Of a stretch of DNA of 64,000 nt, positions 9,489 through 16,939 are shown in pieces. The notes beneath the pieces are model-generated. The model had not been told where the DNA came from, did not search any database, and saw nothing but the letters and a program-made list of their open reading frames with translations. Both the position numbers and the translations under genes were made by a program. The stretch is taken from NCBI RefSeq assembly GCF_001186365.1, contig NZ_LDTZ01000014.1, positions 434,001 through 498,000 of the forward strand, given 5' to 3'. Source of the DNA: Gordonia jacobaea. Lineage in GTDB: Bacteria > Actinomycetota > Actinomycetes > Mycobacteriales > Mycobacteriaceae. Within the stretch, counting starts at the first letter, position 1; each line of letters opens with the position of its first letter.

Positions 9489-10663
9489 CGCGGACCTCCG
9501 GCTGTGTCGACCAATGTGCCTGCCGGGTCGGGCAACCGCACGCCGACGACCTCGTCGACCGGGTGGTCGGCGCGGCCCGCGACGTCGGCGTCGATCAGTT
9601 GATCGGGCAGACCGTCGACGGCGAGCGTCAAGCGTGTCGACGCCCCGCGCCAGACCGACGTCGTCACGCGGGCACGCAGTGATCGCTGTGCACCGACTGC
9701 GGTCACTTCGATTTCGTGTGGGCGGATGCACAGGTGCGCAGGCAATCCCGGCGTCCACCTCGACATCGGTTCCGGGGCGGTCGCCGACAGCATCTTCTCA
9801 CCGACCTCGACCAAAGCCGTTGCGCCGGACACGCGTCCGACCTTGCAGGGGAGAAGATTGGCGCCACCGAGGAACGACGCCGTGAAGCCCGACGGTGGTC
9901 GAGACCACAGTTCATCGGTTGTGCCGATGTCGACGAGGCGAGCATCGCGCATGACGCCGATCCGATCTGCCAGCGCGAGGGCCTCGGTCTGATCGTGCGT
10001 CACATACAGCATGGTGGTGTCGGGCAATGCATCTCGCAGTCGTTGGAGCTCCCCGACCATGGTCTGGCGTAGGGCGGCGTCGAGCGCAGCGAGTGGTTCG
10101 TCGAGCAGTAGGACGTCGGGCTTGATGGCCAGTGCCCGGGCAATGGCCACGCGCTGCTGCTGTCCGCCGGAGAGTTCGCGGGGCAGGCGTGAACCGTACT
10201 CGGACATGCTGACCATGCCGAGTGCTTCCTCGACCCGCTCGCCGACCTCGCGCTTGGAGAGTTTGCGTGCTCGCAACCCGAAGGCGACGTTGTCACGCAC
10301 CCGCATGTGTGGGAAGAGTGCGTACGACTGCACGACGACGCCGATCCCGCGACGTGCGGGCGGAAGGTCGGTGATGTCGTTGCCGGACAGTCGAACCCGA
10401 CCGGCTGTCGGGCGCACGAACCCTGCGAGCGACTTGAGTGCCGTCGACTTTCCGGAACCACTCGGACCAAGCAGCGCGACGGTCTCACCACGGCTGACGC
10501 GCAACGTGAAGTCGCGCAACGCATCTGTGGAGTTCTTACCGCGTCCATAGGAGACGGTCACGCGATCGAAGGCGATCGCCGGTTGCTGTGGGGAGGCCCC
10601 CGAGGGGGTCGACGCCGAGAGCTCGGCGTCGACCTTCCTGCGAGTCAACGGATTCTGTGCCAT
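9485..10663 (-). CDS. phnT: phosphonate-type ABC transporter ATPase (PhnT-like)
   Basis: Cytosolic ATPase of the importer, 392 residues. Walker A is GPSGSGKST at 66-74, the signature LSGGQ at 164-168, Walker B VLLLDEP at 184-190, and the H-loop falls in THDQTEA. The last 100 residues form a TOBE-like regulatory domain (CIRPHEIEV), as in the PotA/FbpC/PhnT group. There is a roughly 28-residue N-terminal extension before the ABC core. The gene starts one base after the stop of the binding-protein gene and overlaps the PhnU-like permease gene by 4 bp. Confidence 0.93.
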   Translation of the reverse strand: MAQNPLTRRKVDAELSASTPSGASPQQPAIAFDRVTVSYGRGKNSTDALRDFTLRVSRGETVALLGPSGSGKSTALKSLAGFVRPTAGRVRLSGNDITDLPPARRGIGVVVQSYALFPHMRVRDNVAFGLRARKLSKREVGERVEEALGMVSMSEYGSRLPRELSGGQQQRVAIARALAIKPDVLLLDEPLAALDAALRQTMVGELQRLRDALPDTTMLYVTHDQTEALALADRIGVMRDARLVDIGTTDELWSRPPSGFTASFLGGANLLPCKVGRVSGATALVEVGEKMLSATAPEPMSRWTPGLPAHLCIRPHEIEVTAVGAQRSLRARVTTSVWRGASTRLTLAVDGLPDQLIDADVAGRADHPVDEVVGVRLPDPAGTLVDTAGGPR

Positions 10664-10664
10664 G

Positions 10665-11714
10665 TCAGTTACCGGTTGCCTTCTGATATGCGGCGACGTC
10701 GGCGTCGAGCGTGGAGAGCACCGACTTCCAGTCCGGATGCCAGATCGTCACGCCTTGGATTGTCTGTGCGGGGCTCGGCGACGTGGTGGGCGCGGCGACG
10801 TCGGTGCGAACGGAGACGCCGAGAGCGTCGGTGCCGACCGTGTTCTGTACGTCCTTCGAGAGCAGGAACGTGAGCAGCTTCTTGGCGTCGTCGGCGTGCG
10901 GTGCTCCCTTGGTGATTCCCGCGAAGTACGGCAGCGACACCGTGGTTCGCGACCCGTCAGGCATCGCGGGGAAGAACAGGTCGAACTTCGAGCCGTCGTC
11001 GCGGATCGATGCGAGGTTCATCTGTACGTCACCGTTGGCGACGAGGAGTTCGCCGTTGCTCACCTTCGGCTGCAGCTTTCCGGTCGAGCTCGACGGCCCG
11101 ACGTTGTTGGCCTGCAACTTGCCGAGGTAGTCGAGCGCACCCTGCTTGCCCATCAGATGTTGCAGGAGCAGGAGTACCGCGGTGCCGTCGCCTGCCTGGC
11201 CCGGCGTCGAATACTGGATCTTGCCCTTGAAACGAGAGTCGAGAAGGTCATTCCACGACGCGGGCGCAGGCTGTGCGGACGGGTTGCGGATGAATGACAG
11301 ATAGTTGTCGACGATGCCGACGTAGTTGCCGCCGACGGCAGACGGATCGACGCCGGTGGTGTCGACGCCCGGTGCCGTGAGAAGTCCGTCGGCGTCGGCC
11401 TTCTGGATGAACGGGGGCAGCGTGACGAGCAGGTCGGCCTGCGGGTTGGACTGCTCTTTCTGCACGCGCGAGACGACCTCGCCCGAGCCTGCCTCGACGA
11501 TATTGACCGAAATACCGGTCTGGTCTTTGAATTTGGCGAACTCGCTCTTGTACCAGGTACCGAGTCCGTCTGCGGTGTAGACGGTCAGTGTCTTGCCGCC
11601 GCCGGAATCGGACGATCCCGTACCGCCGCAGGCCGCAGTCAGTGTGACCGCTGCGACCGTCGCAGCAAGAGCGACGGCTCGCATCGAGGTGCGAGTGAGA
11701 CGTGAAATGCGCAT
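10665..11714 (-). CDS. phnS: extracellular solute-binding lipoprotein of the phosphonate-type importer (PhnS-like)
   Basis: A 349-residue substrate-binding protein. It starts with a lipoprotein signal (MRISRLTRTSMRAVALAATV, then lipobox LTAAC), so it should be anchored to the outer face of the membrane. The mature part resembles family-1 extracellular binding proteins of the iron/2-aminoethylphosphonate type, with TLTVYTADGLGTWYKSEF at its beginning. The ATG at 11714 has a GGGGG purine run 6-10 bases upstream. A further 22 in-frame codons upstream are not signal-like. It opens the phnSTUV set, and the upstream gap contains a hairpin. Confidence 0.9.
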   Translation of the reverse strand: MRISRLTRTSMRAVALAATVAAVTLTAACGGTGSSDSGGGKTLTVYTADGLGTWYKSEFAKFKDQTGISVNIVEAGSGEVVSRVQKEQSNPQADLLVTLPPFIQKADADGLLTAPGVDTTGVDPSAVGGNYVGIVDNYLSFIRNPSAQPAPASWNDLLDSRFKGKIQYSTPGQAGDGTAVLLLLQHLMGKQGALDYLGKLQANNVGPSSSTGKLQPKVSNGELLVANGDVQMNLASIRDDGSKFDLFFPAMPDGSRTTVSLPYFAGITKGAPHADDAKKLLTFLLSKDVQNTVGTDALGVSVRTDVAAPTTSPSPAQTIQGVTIWHPDWKSVLSTLDADVAAYQKATGN

Positions 11715-11759
11715 GAGAGAACCCCCTGTGGGTGATGAAGTGGGCGTGGCGGATGGCGC

Positions 11760-11781
11760 TGTGCTGCGCCGATGCAGCACA
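11760..11781 (-). other. small hairpin between the HAD hydrolase gene and phnS
   Basis: A perfect 8-bp inverted repeat (TGTGCTGC / GCAGCACA) with a 6-base loop lies in the 114-bp gap between the HAD hydrolase stop and the phnS start. It could be a partial terminator or an mRNA stabiliser that sets the amount of binding protein relative to the catabolic genes upstream. Confidence 0.45.
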
Positions 11782-11828
11782 ACGGATGTGGATGGATGGT
11801 GAAATTCTGGGTGGTGTCGACCGGGTGA

Positions 11829-12512
11829 TCAGTTGCCGAACAATGCTGCGGCGGCACCGATGTCGGCGACGACATCGGTTGCGCCTGCCGCGCGAAGGGT
11901 GTCTTCGTCATGTGCGCCGGTCAGTACGCCCGCGACGATGCCCGCGCCGGCGCGCACGCCGCTGGTGATGTCATTGGCGGTGTCACCGACGACCGCAACC
12001 TGACGCACATCGTCGATGCGCAGCGTGATGAGGGCCGAGAGGATCATGTCGGGAAAGGGCCTGCCGCGCAGAGTGTCCGACGGCGCGATGACGAGGTCGG
12101 CGAGATCGTGCCAGCCGAGGGAGTCGATGAGTAGTTTCTGAGTGTTCGCGCTGAAGCCAGTGGTCAGCGCGACCTTGATTCCTGAGTCACGCAGCTGTGA
12201 AATGGACTGTGCCGCACCGTCGATAGGGGTGGCACCGCCGTCGGCGATCTGCGCGTCGTACGCCTTCTCGAAGGCCGCATTGGCCGCCTGGGCGCGTGCT
12301 TCGTCGCCATCGACGAGGTGCCGGAAGACGGTGATCTTGGATTGCCCCATCGTGTCGACGACGTATTGCCTCACCTCGTCGTGGCTGGGGCCGTCGGTGG
12401 GTAGGCCTGCGGCTGCTGCCGCGGCGTCGAACGCGGCGAGGACCGAGCCGCCGTCGGCGACCGTCGTGCCTGCCATGTCGAGGACTGCGAGTGTGATCGG
12501 GTTGTCGGACAA
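11829..12512 (-). CDS. phosphonatase-like HAD hydrolase (TIGR03351 type)
   Basis: A 227-residue HAD-superfamily C-P hydrolase relative. The nucleophile motif is LDMAGTT (D12), the DxAGT form peculiar to phosphonatases. The usual motif-III lysine is an arginine (LRGRPFPD, near 149-151), and motif IV is VGDTANDI (D177, D181). The cap contains MGQSKITVFRHL with K59 where PhnX carries its Schiff-base lysine. Family knowledge says this clade keeps PhnX chemistry but is linked to FAD oxidoreductases instead of the transaminase PhnW, exactly the arrangement here. Expected substrate is phosphonoacetaldehyde or a close 2-oxoethylphosphonate, yielding phosphate. Confidence 0.9.
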   Translation of the reverse strand: MSDNPITLAVLDMAGTTVADGGSVLAAFDAAAAAAGLPTDGPSHDEVRQYVVDTMGQSKITVFRHLVDGDEARAQAANAAFEKAYDAQIADGGATPIDGAAQSISQLRDSGIKVALTTGFSANTQKLLIDSLGWHDLADLVIAPSDTLRGRPFPDMILSALITLRIDDVRQVAVVGDTANDITSGVRAGAGIVAGVLTGAHDEDTLRAAGATDVVADIGAAAALFGN

Positions 12513-12540
12513 GGTATTTCCCTTCAGGTGTGGCGTGTGG

Positions 12541-13695
12541 TCAGAGGTTCATGAGGTCTGCGGTGTCTTCACCGATCGCGGGGCCGAGCGTCATTCCACG
12601 CCCACCCGGGCCGGTGACGACCCAGACGCCTGGCGAGACCTCGCTGCGGTAGACGAGTTCTGAGGAGTCGAGGCACTGCGAGTAGACACCTGCCCAGCGT
12701 CGTGCGATGGGCGGAAGGCGTCGCCCGAGCAGGTTCTCGACGACCGAAACCAGATGTTGGTAGGGGTCTTCGGTGACGTCGAAGCCGAAGATGTCGGCGT
12801 CGTCGCCGTCCGCGGTGCGGTCATAGGCGTGTGTGTCGCCGATCGTCAGGCCGCCGTCGAGGCGTTGCACGCACAGCAGTTGCATGTGGTGTTCGGCAGC
12901 GACCGGTGACTGCGACTGCACGCGGCCGAGGTGGTCGAGGGCCTCGCCTGCGAATGCGGGGTAGTAGCGGAAGCTGTCGCCGTCGGCGATCGCGGTGGTG
13001 AGCTTCTCATCGAACGGCGCGGTCTGCATCATCTGCAGCCTGACCCGGCGGACCGGTGGTTGCTCGCCGACCAGTTCGCGTAGCAGACCCGAGTGCGCGG
13101 CGCCGGTGCACACGACGACGGCGTCGCCGCGATGGGTGGCACCGGTGTCGTCGGTGACCTCGACCGTCCCCGACGTCGACGTCACCGACCGCACCTCACG
13201 CCCGCCGAGATACTCGAAACGCCCGGTGGTGGAGAGGAACCCACGCAATGCGGGGAGTGCGACACGAGATTCGACGGCTCCGTCGCGTGCGCAGTGCAGA
13301 CCCGCGACATAGGTGCCCTGCAGTGCGGGATTGATCGCGCGCACGTCGGAGGGATCGAGGAGTGTGAACTCGCGTTGGGCGGAATCACTCTGTGCGAGAG
13401 TCTCTTCCGCGACGGCCAGCTCAGCAGCGGTGCGGACGAGTGTGATCGAGCCGCACGGCCGGAAGCCGATACCGGGAACGTCGGCTCCGATCTTCTCCCA
13501 GAGGTCACGTGAGCGCTGCACCGCGGGGAGTTCGTCCGCCGAACGTCCGGACACCCAGACGAGTCCGAAGTTTCGGACTGTAGCGCCGCGCGCCTCACGC
13601 TCTCGTTCGAGCAACAGCACCTCGTGTCCGCGCTCGATGGCGGCACGCGCATGCGACGTACCGAGGATTCCGCCTCCGATGATGATCACCTTCAT
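12541..13695 (-). CDS. FAD-dependent amine oxidase linked to phosphonate use (TIGR03364 type)
   Basis: A 384-residue DAO-family flavoprotein. The dinucleotide-binding start is MKVIIIGGGILGTSHARAA, followed by GATVRNFGLVWVSGR, characteristic of the phosphonate-associated clade. The C-terminal WVVTGPGGRGMTLGPAIGE segment completes the FAD site. Such enzymes are thought to deaminate aminoethylphosphonate, its N-methyl form or 1-hydroxy-2-aminoethylphosphonate, releasing an aldehyde for the HAD hydrolase next door. It is the first gene of the minus-strand run, 28 bp before the HAD gene. Twin GntR-type palindromes lie 19-79 bp upstream of its start. Confidence 0.9.
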   Translation of the reverse strand: MKVIIIGGGILGTSHARAAIERGHEVLLLEREREARGATVRNFGLVWVSGRSADELPAVQRSRDLWEKIGADVPGIGFRPCGSITLVRTAAELAVAEETLAQSDSAQREFTLLDPSDVRAINPALQGTYVAGLHCARDGAVESRVALPALRGFLSTTGRFEYLGGREVRSVTSTSGTVEVTDDTGATHRGDAVVVCTGAAHSGLLRELVGEQPPVRRVRLQMMQTAPFDEKLTTAIADGDSFRYYPAFAGEALDHLGRVQSQSPVAAEHHMQLLCVQRLDGGLTIGDTHAYDRTADGDDADIFGFDVTEDPYQHLVSVVENLLGRRLPPIARRWAGVYSQCLDSSELVYRSEVSPGVWVVTGPGGRGMTLGPAIGEDTADLMNL

Positions 13696-13713
13696 GCGAA
13701 CTAGTCTGCTGGT

Positions 13714-13727
13714 TTGGTCTAGACCAA
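13714..13727. promoter_or_regulatory. GntR/HutC-type operator 1
   Basis: The 14-bp perfect palindrome TTGGTCTAGACCAA is centred between 13720 and 13721, 25 bp upstream of the FAD oxidoreductase start. TGGTCTAGACCA is the classical half-site arrangement of HutC-subfamily regulators (NagR, DasR and PhnF type). The regulator gene of that type is the second gene of the divergent operon. Confidence 0.8.
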
Positions 13728-13760
13728 TAAAGGTCCTTTCGGAGAACTCTGGGTTAACTC

Positions 13761-13774
13761 TTGGTCTAGACCAG
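13761..13774. promoter_or_regulatory. GntR/HutC-type operator 2
   Basis: A second copy of the TGGTCTAGACCA palindrome (13762-13773) lies 47 bp centre to centre from the first and 21 bp before the start of the HD-domain gene. One copy near each divergent gene suggests coordinated repression of both directions by the local GntR protein, and feedback control of the regulator itself. Confidence 0.8.
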
Positions 13775-13793
13775 ATTGGGTACAGTGAATCTC

Positions 13794-14327
13794 ATGTGTG
13801 CGGATGTGGTTGCAGAGGTCGAGGACGTGCTGCGCTCGCTGCGCGGAGTCTGGGACGAAGAGGCCGTCGACGAGCTCGATCACGCGCTGCAGGCGGGCCG
13901 CAATGCCGTGGTGGCAGGCGCGGATGACGAACTGGTGCTCGCCGCTGTGCTCCACGACGTCGGGCACAGTCGCCTCGTCGAGTCCACTGCTCGCCACGAC
14001 GACGATGCGCGGGCCTGGCTGACTCCTCGATTCGGCGAACGTGTCGGATGGCTTGCGGGTTCGCATGTCGCGGCGAAGAAGTGGCTGGCGGCTCACGATC
14101 CGGCCTACACGGATGGGCTGACCGCGACATCGGTCGCCTCGCTCGCGGAGCAGGGAGGCGCAGGCGATCTCGGTGCGGAGTGGACACGGCACCCGTGGTG
14201 GCCAGATGCCCTCGCATTGCGCCGATTCGACGACGCCGCGAAGATTCCCGGGGCTTCGGCACTCTCGATCGACGAGGTCGTGGTGGTGGCCCGGCGTGTG
14301 CTCGACGTCGAGCGGGGTGGCCACTGA
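13794..14327 (+). CDS. PhnZ/TmpB-like HD-domain mixed-valence diiron oxygenase
   Basis: A 177-residue HD-fold protein. The metal ligands expected for PhnZ are all in place: H30 (ELDHALQAG), H54 and D55 (LHDVGH), H68, H91 (GSHVAAKKWL) and D146 (RRFDDAAKIPG). Characterised relatives oxidatively split 1-hydroxy-aminoalkylphosphonates to phosphate and an amino acid. The residue aligning with the iron-capping Tyr of PhnZ appears to be W20, while a glutamate (E23) fits the amine-sensing Glu. No 2-oxoglutarate hydroxylase partner (PhnY/TmpA) is encoded nearby. The ATG at 13794 is chosen over an upstream TTG (13776). The gene ends in a TGATG overlap with the regulator gene. Confidence 0.85.
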   Translation: MCADVVAEVEDVLRSLRGVWDEEAVDELDHALQAGRNAVVAGADDELVLAAVLHDVGHSRLVESTARHDDDARAWLTPRFGERVGWLAGSHVAAKKWLAAHDPAYTDGLTATSVASLAEQGGAGDLGAEWTRHPWWPDALALRRFDDAAKIPGASALSIDEVVVVARRVLDVERGGH

Positions 14328-15031
14328 TGGCGCCCGAAACTCAGCCGAAGTACGTGCGGGTGCGGACTGAACTCGAGCACGTCCTCGCCGATCTCGAAGA
14401 GGGCGACTCGGTGCCATCCGAACGCGTGCTGTCCGAACGTTTTTCGGTTGCGCGCGAGACGGTGCGGCAGGCGTTGCAGGAACTACTCGTCGAGGGCCGG
14501 ATCGAACGGCGCGGGCGCGGAACGGTCGTGTCGGCGCCAAAGATGGTGCAGCCGTTGTCGTTGAAGTCCTACACCGAGGGAGCGCGCCAGTTCGGCCGGG
14601 TACCCAGCCGTATCATGGTGACATTCGCCGACGCCGTACCCGAAGAATCCGTCTGCGCAGGTTTGGGTTTGGCGCCTGGTTCGACCGTGATGCACCTTGA
14701 ACGCGTGCTGCTCGCCGACGGCCAGAAGCTCGGGCTGGAGAGTACGTTTCTCCCGAAAGAGCGATTCGGGCACTTCTACGAGACCTTCGATCCGGAGACC
14801 TCGTTGTACACCGCGATCCGTGCCGAGGGCGTCACGTTCGCCAGCGCCGAGGAGCGGATCGAGACGGCGCTGCCGAGCCCGCGGCAGGCCCAGCTACTCG
14901 AAACGTCGACCGCCATGCCGATGCTGTTGCTGCGCAGGCGATCTTTCGACGCCGCCGGCCTGCCCGTCGAGGTGGTGTGGTCGCTCTTCCGCGGCGACCG
15001 CATCGCCTTCGAGGCCACGCTGCGGGAGTGA
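14327..15031 (+). CDS. GntR/HutC-family transcriptional regulator with UTRA domain
   Basis: A 234-residue regulator. An N-terminal winged helix (VPSERVLSERFSVARETVRQ at about 29-48) is followed by a UTRA ligand-binding domain from about residue 75 to the end. The start ATG overlaps the stop of the oxygenase gene by one base, which fixes it. It most probably binds the two TGGTCTAGACCA palindromes at 13714 and 13761 and responds to a phosphonate or a pathway intermediate. The pairing with the oxygenase gene is like TmpR/PhnF-type local regulators. Ligand unknown. Confidence 0.92.
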   Translation: MAPETQPKYVRVRTELEHVLADLEEGDSVPSERVLSERFSVARETVRQALQELLVEGRIERRGRGTVVSAPKMVQPLSLKSYTEGARQFGRVPSRIMVTFADAVPEESVCAGLGLAPGSTVMHLERVLLADGQKLGLESTFLPKERFGHFYETFDPETSLYTAIRAEGVTFASAEERIETALPSPRQAQLLETSTAMPMLLLRRRSFDAAGLPVEVVWSLFRGDRIAFEATLRE

Positions 15032-15047
15032 GCGATGCGGGGCGAGT

Positions 15048-15203
15048 GGTTTCGACTCGGCTGCTCGCTGCGCTCGCGGCCGGCTCAACCAGCGGAAGGG
15101 TCGAGCGATTTCCCGCTGGTCGAGCTTGTCGAGACCACCCTCGCGTGGGTGTGTGGTTTCGACTCGGCTGCTCGCTGCGCTCGCGGCTGGCTCAACCAGC
15201 GGG
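15048..15203. repeat. dispersed repeat cluster, inverted orientation
   Basis: Two copies of a roughly 50-bp unit begin at about 15048 and 15155 with GTGGTTTCGACTCGGCTGCT and end in CTCAACCAGCGG. They are the reverse complement of the first half of the array unit at 4707. Between them, at 15112-15140, lies a copy of the core CTGGTCGAGCTTGTCGAGACC. The cluster fills the gap between the convergent GntR and PucR genes. Confidence 0.88.
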
Positions 15204-15207
15204 GCAC

Positions 15208-16833
15208 TCAGCCGGCGGGCCGCGGGACCCGGAGCGTCAGCGCGACGACCAGGCGGGTGGTCGGGTCGTCGAGGTCAATGCCCGTCAGCTCCTGCACGCG
15301 ACGAATGCGGTAGCGCAACGTGTTCGGATGGATGTGAAGCGCGGCGGAGGCCGCGCGGACGTCGCCGAAATGGTCGAGGTAGGCGCGCAGCGACGGTGTG
15401 AGTTCACTTCCCGACGTTTCGTCGCGCGCCGCGAGGTCGAGGACGCGCGCGTCGATCAGCTCCGGGTTTTCTTCGATCAGCGCGACGATCTCGCCGAGCA
15501 GCACTCCCGTCGTCGACGCCGCGACCGTCGTGACGGGCTCGATCAGATCCGATTCACGTTGTGCCGCATCGAGAACGCGATCAGTCTGAGTCCGCAATGT
15601 CGGTGCAGACCCGAGTCCCGCGGCGGGCCCAGCGACCACGGCCCGTGCGTCGACACCGAACTGTCGACGCGCCGCCGCAACCGCCGAGCGGGCCCACGCG
15701 ACCGTTGTCGCCTGATTGGCAGCGGGAAGTACGACGTAGGCGCGTGGTCCGAGCGTCGACGTCACCGACAACGGGCTGAATGCGCTGGCGTGCAACGTCA
15801 ATGCGGAGATCATCGCGGGTGTTGGCGCGGCCACCGATGCTCTCGACGGGTCGGTGAGCAGGCCGCCGAAAGCAACCACCATAAGGTCCGCGTCGGACGA
15901 TATGCCCAGTTGGTTACCAAGGAACTCCGAGTCGATCGTCTCGCCGCGCGCTCCGAGAAGTCTGCGTACCAGTTCGTCGTGCCCGCTGCCCGCGCTGCGT
16001 CGTCGAGAAATGATGCGCGCTGCGACAGCGGCGGCGCCCGCGAGAATGTCGGAGGTGTTGTCGGCGAACCGATCTCGCCCTTCCTGCAACCAGATCGCGC
16101 CGAGGTAGTCGCCGACTCCCTGCTCGTGCGGAGAGCGGATCGAGATCGCCAGCCGCGGGCGCAACCCGAGTTCGCTGCGTTCCTCGACGGACACCAGTGT
16201 CTCGGTGGTGCGCAGCGCATCCAGCACGCCCCACTGGCGCAACCAGGCGAGCATCTCCGGTGGTCCCTCGCGCCCGAGGATCGACAATCGTCGAAGCTCG
16301 TCGGCTTCGTCGCCGGCGCTGCTGTAGGCGAGTACATGGGAACGCGCGTCCTCGATGCTGACGAGCCCACCGGTGCGGCGCGCGACCTCTGCGGCGAGTT
16401 CGAAGAGGTCGCCGATGCTGCCCGCCTGCATGGATTCGGCCCCGGGCGGTGCCGACGACGCATCCAGCACCCGCAGCACGAGTCGGTAGATGCGTTCCCA
16501 CCGAGCATGCGGATCGACGTCGATGACCGCGACGGAATGCTCGGCGATGCGGGAGATGGCTTCGGCAGACGGCGATTTGAGCATGACGGCGACGGGCATC
16601 TGCGCTCCGAACCCGTCGAGCCAACCGACAACGTCGTCGGCGTCGACCCCGACCATCAGGAACAGGTCCGCGTCGCGCGCCGACGTGTGTAGCGGCAGGC
16701 GCAGGTCGTCGGGGTCGATGAGCGCGACCGAGTCGATCACGACGTCGAGGCCCCGCGGTGCGGCAGCCAGTGACGCCAGCGTCGCGTCGAGCGCGAGCAA
16801 CAGCCGCCCCACACCGACACCGGATTCATCCAT
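15208..16833 (-). CDS. PucR-family transcriptional regulator
   Basis: About 541 residues. The C-terminus has the PucR-type helix-turn-helix (LRAYLDHFGDVRAASAALHI, then HPNTLRYRIRRVQELTGIDL). The middle resembles a GGDEF-like CdaR/PucR sensor domain, and the N-terminus is a PucR leader domain. The ATG at 16833 is chosen. A TTG at 16872 would add 13 residues but has no ribosome site. Mycobacterial PruC, which activates proline genes, has a similar size and family, so it might control pruBA 7.5 kb away. Its position beside a glutamine synthetase also suggests nitrogen control. Both are guesses. Confidence 0.85.
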   Translation of the reverse strand: MDESGVGVGRLLLALDATLASLAAAPRGLDVVIDSVALIDPDDLRLPLHTSARDADLFLMVGVDADDVVGWLDGFGAQMPVAVMLKSPSAEAISRIAEHSVAVIDVDPHARWERIYRLVLRVLDASSAPPGAESMQAGSIGDLFELAAEVARRTGGLVSIEDARSHVLAYSSAGDEADELRRLSILGREGPPEMLAWLRQWGVLDALRTTETLVSVEERSELGLRPRLAISIRSPHEQGVGDYLGAIWLQEGRDRFADNTSDILAGAAAVAARIISRRRSAGSGHDELVRRLLGARGETIDSEFLGNQLGISSDADLMVVAFGGLLTDPSRASVAAPTPAMISALTLHASAFSPLSVTSTLGPRAYVVLPAANQATTVAWARSAVAAARRQFGVDARAVVAGPAAGLGSAPTLRTQTDRVLDAAQRESDLIEPVTTVAASTTGVLLGEIVALIEENPELIDARVLDLAARDETSGSELTPSLRAYLDHFGDVRAASAALHIHPNTLRYRIRRVQELTGIDLDDPTTRLVVALTLRVPRPAG

Positions 16834-16891
16834 ATCGACAAAGATACCGACCAGACCTGGCTGATCGTCCAAGAAAGTTCGTGAAATGCGA

Positions 16892-16923
16892 CGTGCCCGC
16901 CGGGAGATATCCCGGCGGGCACG
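16892..16923 (-). terminator. hairpin terminator of the glutamine synthetase gene
   Basis: A perfect 14-bp inverted repeat (CGTGCCCGCCGGGA / TCCCGGCGGGCACG) with a GATA loop begins 16 bp past the stop of the glutamine synthetase gene on the minus strand. It lies upstream of the PucR start, so it should stop glutamine synthetase transcripts from entering the regulator gene. It has no T run. Confidence 0.8.
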
Positions 16924-16939
16924 CTGCGTGGTGTTCGCG

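Noticed and set aside
14048-14326. A longer N-terminal extension of the GntR regulator
   Set aside because: Those codons run through the HD-oxygenase gene in another frame. The overlapping TGATG and the winged-helix boundary place the start at 14327.
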